Source: Coenobita brevimanus | Taxonomy: Eukaryota; Arthropoda; Malacostraca; Decapoda; Coenobitidae | Reading direction: 5' to 3' | DNA: 64,000 nucleotides | Assembly (NCBI GenBank): GCA_032717465.1 | Contig: CM064697.1 | Location: 7,095,533 to 7,159,532 of the forward strand | Part shown: in pieces, positions 59,453 through 64,000 of the stretch | Numbering within the stretch: the stretch's first letter is position 1 | Layout of the letters: every line of letters begins with the position of its first letter | The notes under the pieces: model-generated | The model's input: the letters and a program-made list of their open reading frames with translations, nothing else | The model's database searches: none | What the model was told of the DNA's origin: nothing | Translations under genes and position numbers: made by a program

Positions 59453-59929
59453 GCAAAGACGAAACGATTTTCCTCATTATAAAGGGTCTACTAAAGGAGT
59501 TAATAAAAAGAAAGTACAGAGATGGCAAGCAGATAAAAAAGGCCTTGAAAAAATTAAGCCCTAACCAAAAGAGCGGATATTTATGGTGAAAAGTAGATTA
59601 GTGGTTGGAAAGGAGTGAACATGTGAGAAATATAAAGAACAGATGTATAAGACAAAAGGTTATATTTGCCAAACCTGTTGTAAATTTTATGTTCGTGTTG
59701 AGGCAGAGCATGAAGGGCGTAAGACACAGGGGACAAAGGCTGAGCAATAATTCTAAAGGTGAGTTACGAGGAAATAAGACCAGAACCATTACAAGAGTGT
59801 TAAATGAGATGAGGCAGGGAGGAGAGAGAGCGGTGCATCCTGGGAAGACAGATTGTTGTTGAGTAAGGATCGAAACACCTGGAGATCATTTTGTTGAAGC
59901 CATTCCCCAAAGTGTGGCGTCCGGCACGA
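59453..59929. other. Non-coding sequence
   Basis: Mixed sequence with an 85-codon frame at 59605-59862 that lacks any family signature. Confidence 0.3.
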
Positions 59930-60045
59930 GACAGACAGACGCATAGACAGATGGACAGACAGATATAGAGAGAAACAAAGACAGACAGACAGACAGACAA
60001 AGTCATACAGGCAGATAGACAGAAAAAATGTCATAGATAGATGAT
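59930..60045. repeat. (GACA)n/(GATA)n microsatellite
   Basis: Interrupted GACA units with GATA variants over about 115 bp. Confidence 0.93.
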
Positions 60046-60166
60046 GGGCAGTTTATAACGTGGAAGGGAGACTGCATGGATAATATGAGTCCAATAATAA
60101 AAAAACGTCATATTCAAAAACTCATAGCAATCGAAATATCAATCCACACTCCCACCACTAACCTAC

Positions 60167-60379
60167 TATACTCTTTTTACTCTAACTTGGCCTAGATTTT
60201 CGTCCTTTTCACCTCATTTCACAAAGTTCAGTGGCAGAAACAGATAATACCTCGGCACAACATCCGTTCCACAGAACTTACTGACTAGCATCTTATTCTA
60301 ATGTTAAACTATTGTTACTAATCAGCATTGAAGGTGGAGAGATGACAATTTTAGGCCAAGTTAGAGCAAAAAGGGTATA
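60167..60379. mobile_element. Family C: 213-bp inverted-repeat element, complete copy
   Basis: The left end tatactctttttactctaac and the reverse complement of the right end, tatacccttttTgctctaac, match over about 28 bp with two or three changes and continue into ttggccta on both sides. There is no coding frame inside, so it is a MITE-like element. Flanks show at most a TA duplication. Confidence 0.8.
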
Positions 60380-60854
60380 AACATCACAACCATCATTATC
60401 CAACCACTCTGCTTCCTACAAATGTATTTATATGAAGCTGAAGGAGTCCACAAACAGGGTAAATAAAGCAACAAATTGGGAGAACTATGAACTGTGTGTC
60501 TAGTGAAACGAGCCACACATTAAATCATTTGCCATTTAGAGTATTTAAAATCTTGACTCCACCTCATGAACCATGCTGACGATGAACACATATAAATGGA
60601 TTAAAATGCCTTTGAGATATATAATATCTTCATGTGTAATATCATCAAGATCTAAGAAGAAAAAGTGCTAATGAATATACTACTACTGACGAAAACAAGT
60701 TTCGCCATTTATATGGCGAAGCTTAATAATAATAACACCCAATCACATGGCTAGTTCAATAACACTACTGCCACAAAATTATGACACCACTGTTGATAAT
60801 TGCCCTGACAACTTAATGAATAACAAATCAACTACACCAGACCCCACCCTAGCA

Positions 60855-60857
<3 letters not shown>
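60380..60857. other. AT-rich non-coding sequence
   Basis: No repeat family or gene recognised. The short palindrome tcgccatttatatggcga at about 60701-60718 is the only feature. Confidence 0.35.

Positions 60858-60922
<65 letters not shown>
60858..60922. repeat. (CT)n-(CA)n compound microsatellite
   Basis: About 52 bp of CT followed by about 13 bp of CA. Confidence 0.97.
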
Positions 60923-60923
<1 letters not shown>

Positions 60924-61018
60924 TCCCATACAATCAATTACCGATATCCTAATTAACATAACCCCCTCTCATACACTCCCATACAATTAATAACCGATTT
61001 CCTAATTAACATACACCT
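60923..61018. repeat. 53-bp tandem duplication
   Basis: The landmark cccatacaat recurs at 60925 and 60978, each followed by taaccgat/taccgat and cctaattaacata. Confidence 0.85.
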
Positions 61019-61179
61019 TATTTCAGCGCCATAACCATAAAGCAAAGCAATATTTACCACATCTAATGGCACCCACACAGCCTGGGCAATCCCCCCCCCC
61101 AAAGCCACCCCGGTTAATTAAAAGGCAAATTACATAACAATAAATACATAATTCCCACAACGATTACCCTCCCAACACC

Positions 61180-61645
61180 CTCCATTAACCCCCTCCCACT
61201 CCCCTTTTCCCCCTTCCCCTTCTCTTTAACCTTCTTCTCCTCCCATGTTTCTCTCCCCTTCCCTCTCTTATTTTTTTTACGCCCACCCTCCCCTCTTTTT
61301 CTCTTCCCTCGCCTCTTTTTACCTTCCCCCTCCCCTCATATCCCTCCCTCTCTTCCCTCTCTCTCTCCCCTACCCACTCCTACCCGCTTCCCCTCTTACC
61401 CCCACCCTCTCTTCCTTTTCCCCTCTCTCCCCTTCCACGCTTTCCACTGTTACTCTCTCCCTCTCCTCTTTTCCCGGTTCTCACTTCCCTCCCTCCCCTT
61501 CCTTTCTTCACCCCTCTCTCTCCCTCCACTCCTATTCACCTCCAACTCCCACACCCACTTCCCCCTCCCTTCTTTACTCTTCCACTCCCTCCCCCTCTTC
61601 CTCCTCCTCCTCCTCCCCCTCCCTTCGCCCTCCCCCCGTGTAACC
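61180..61645. repeat. Pyrimidine-rich tract
   Basis: Almost pure C/T on the plus strand, ending with CTC repeats near 61598-61625. The S/P/L-rich plus frame and G/R/E-rich minus frame are its translations. Confidence 0.8.
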
Positions 61646-61931
61646 AATCAGGCCTAATTAAGTCAGGGCACAATAAAGCCAGAAAAAAAGAATAAAAAAT
61701 AAAGGAAAAACTCACCGTAATGCCCGCACAGACGATAATTTGTGATCCTGGGCGTTTCCATTCCTTTTGGCATGAATACCAACACATTTCACCGCCACGT
61801 CGAAATAAGTCGGACGAAAAAATAAAAAAATCGTCATTCATTTTCCTCCATTTGAATTGCTGGGTGTAAAAAATGAAATGTAAATGGATTGATAGACGGA
61901 CAGATAGATAGAGGAATAGTTATAGTTAGAT

Positions 61932-61932
<1 letters not shown>
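61646..61932. other. Non-coding sequence
   Basis: A stretch of higher complexity at 61646-61800, then AT-rich with GATA words at 61888-61930. No gene seen. Confidence 0.35.

Positions 61933-61964
<32 letters not shown>
61933..61964. repeat. (AC)n microsatellite
   Basis: AC array of about 32 bp. Confidence 0.95.
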
Positions 61965-61966
<2 letters not shown>

Positions 61967-62252
61967 GAATCAGCGAAATACACAATGAGTAACCTGATAA
62001 ACTGGGCTAAGAACGAAAGTGCGAAATTCATAAACACAGTACAACAAAACTGCGATGACATACGAGGGCGTGGGAGTCAGGAGGGGGTCATAGGAGGTAA
62101 AATACGCAGGACATGAATTACGGTGGGATATGTGAGGAGTAATTAGGCGGGGAGATGTGTGGGTGGTGTGTGGTGGCCGGTGATGTGGTGGGGTGTGATG
62201 TAGGTGATGGGCGGGGAGGAGGAGGAACTGCTGCTTTACCCCGTTTTTGTGA

Positions 62253-62256
<4 letters not shown>

Positions 62257-62302
<46 letters not shown>
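62257..62302. repeat. (GA)n microsatellite
   Basis: GA array of about 46 bp. Confidence 0.97.
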
Positions 62303-62305
<3 letters not shown>

Positions 62306-62514
62306 GAAGGGGGACAGGACAGATAAAATGGGGATCCAAAAACAATGATAGGTTGCACACACGAAATGAAATCCATCAGGAGCAAACGAAGGAAAAATAA
62401 AAAAACTAGATAAAGAAAGAGACAGTGTGTGTGACAAAGAGACAGAAAGGAGGCGAGAAAGCGAGGAGAGTGCAGCACCTGGGGGCGACACGGCAATATG
62501 TCAGCCATGCGGAC

Positions 62515-63115
62515 CCAACCATCCCTCACCTCACCCCCACCGCCATACTCATCCATACCACCTCACCCTCCAACTCCGTCACACTCATCCATACCACCTC
62601 ACCCTCCAACTCCGTCACACTCATCCATATCACCTCACCCTGCACCGCTAATCATTTATTCCACCTCGCCCTCCATCCACCCACCGTCACACTCATCCAT
62701 ACCACCTTACCCTCCCACCCCGTCACACTCATCCGTACCATCTCACCCTCCGTCCCCGTCACACTCATTCATACTATCTCACCCTCAGTCCCCGTCACAC
62801 ACTCCCATACCACTTCCCCCCCCCCCGTCCCCGTCAGACTCATCCATACCTCGCACCCTCCACCACCGTCACACTCATCCATACCAAACCACACCACATC
62901 TCACCCTCCAAGACCGTCACACTTATCCATAACACCTTGCCTTCCATCCACCCAGGCCACGCTCATCTCTATCATCCCCATCACACTCACTCATACAACC
63001 CTCACCTCATCATCCACCCTCGTGCCACTCACTCACACTCCTCTTCCTCCCCACATCCACTCCTCATTTTACAACCTTCACCACCCCTCCCCCCACACCC
63101 ACCCCGCCATGCATT
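62515..63115. repeat. Minisatellite, 36-bp unit, decaying 3'
   Basis: The landmark actcatccatacc occurs at 62547, 62583 and 62619 (exact 36-bp period), then with variable spacing to about 62940. The unit is cacactcatccataccacct plus caccctccaactccgt. Being 12 codons long, it keeps all three plus frames partly open: SHSSIPPHPPTP, TLIHTTSPSNSV and RHTHPYHLTLQL repeats. No signal peptide or flanking domain was found, so it is treated as a minisatellite. Confidence 0.9.
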
Positions 63116-64000
63116 GTCACTTCATTGCGTTATTTGCCTAAAGTCGAAAGCACACAGCAAAATAAAAGCCAAACGTCTTTCACTGCTCCACGCCACCTTT
63201 AAACACAATCTTCCTGCATCGTCATTCTCCACATGTCACCATATTTAACACTTTTTTATAATCTATCACAGGTATCTTCGTAAGTATCCTGGCGCTGGAC
63301 TTGACTTTTAACATGAAATAACATATAAAATATCAGTAAATCTCCCTCCCTGATAAGTTAAATCAAACATCACTAATTTCCGCTTACTAAAATGTCTACC
63401 TCTTTTTTTTCCCTCTCTCTCTACTGGCATTTCCTGACAGATGGGATGATGGCAAAATATTTTCCTTTTTTGCCCAGAATTCCCAAATCAAATAACGCTC
63501 GCTACAGGCACTCAACATACGATTAACTGTGCAGCTGCGAATGCCATATAAGCTAACTTAAGTCTGAAAGGAAAAAATACATTCACCTGGAAAATGTGTG
63601 TTCGTTCAGGAAATGTGCTGGGGGGAAAACAGCATCCTTGTGGGCCATGGGGCAAGCAAAATAGACGTAGGGTCATTTGCGTAAGTGGAAAAGCTACTCA
63701 CAGTTTAAGGTAGACTTGTTAGCATTGTCGGCATCACCATTACCATGACTTAGCCTCATGATCAACGAACAACACGACTGCCTCGCTAACCACCCCCCCT
63801 TCGCCATCCTCCCCCATCACCCCTCTCATCAACCCTCATTTTTATGTATTTCCAGATGCCGTCATTATTCTCCGTCCTCCCTTTACACGCCAATCAGTCC
63901 CACTCGATCTCTTCCCATCCTCATTACTCCGTCCATACGTCTTCATCTCTCTTATTTTATTATTCTCTGTTTCTCCTTCGTAACAACCATTCCTCTTCAC
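63116..64000. other. Mixed non-coding sequence to the window edge
   Basis: 63.1-63.75 kb is AT-rich and unique-looking; the last 220 bp turn C/T-rich again. No gene recognised; whatever lies here may continue beyond the window. Confidence 0.35.

Noticed and set aside
59605..59862. 85-codon plus-strand frame of ordinary composition
   Set aside because: No motif, no neighbour support, and length within chance for AT-balanced DNA.

Overview
The window looks like a gene-poor, non-coding stretch of an animal nuclear genome. The most likely source is an arthropod, and I would guess a decapod crustacean. That guess is inference. It rests on the extreme load of long AC/GT and AG/CT microsatellites (about 19 AC/GT and 13 or more AG/CT arrays of roughly 30 bp or longer), decayed non-LTR retrotransposon ends with TAGA-type tails, and many small foldback DNA elements. 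There is no sign of bacterial gene organisation. Nearly every open frame here is either a translation of a simple repeat or a frame kept open by one-sided purine/pyrimidine composition.

One open frame stands out as protein-like: a 335-codon minus-strand frame at 40762-41769. It encodes two successive retropepsin-like (A2-type aspartic protease) domains, each with its own D-x-G and hydrophobic-hydrophobic-Gly motif. This is the best candidate for something undescribed. A basic 54-codon frame lies directly upstream in the same frame, separated by a single TAG. Two decayed LINE 3' ends carry the only other recognisable protein sequence (6686-7329 plus strand; 22716-23066 minus strand).

Layout. 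0-2.1 kb: purine-rich minisatellite-like DNA ending in AC, GAT and GA arrays. 2.1-9.8 kb: mixed sequence with a 144-bp tandem repeat, a CCACA minisatellite, a dispersed motif that reads as a minus-strand splice donor, an 835-bp element with terminal inverted repeats, and the first LINE end. 11.1-16.07 kb: pyrimidine-rich on the plus strand, switching abruptly to purine-rich at 16.07-18.4 kb. 17.5-24.7 kb: small foldback elements, a triplicated ~145-bp repeat, the second LINE end and minisatellites. 25.1-32.58 kb: mostly pyrimidine-rich, switching sharply to purine-rich at about 32.58 kb. 33-37 kb: a G-rich tract, a 36/37-bp minisatellite, a 119-bp GT array and an element with three exact-period 115-bp monomers. 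37-46.5 kb: foldback elements and the retropepsin frame. 46.5-51.6 kb: a 250-bp compound microsatellite followed by purine-rich DNA. 51.7-55.7 kb: the least repetitive part of the window, with no gene recognised. 55.7-64 kb: repeats, a rearranged duplication, two copies of a 213-216 bp inverted-repeat element, and a 36-bp minisatellite.

The main structural theme is a set of at least five families of non-autonomous, inverted-repeat elements. One of them (family A, bounded by TTAA plus CCCCTTCA or CCCCTCCAGTTCG) occurs more than fifteen times between 17.5 and 59.3 kb. No transposase was seen. I could not run any alignment or database search, so family names are provisional labels based on features read by eye.
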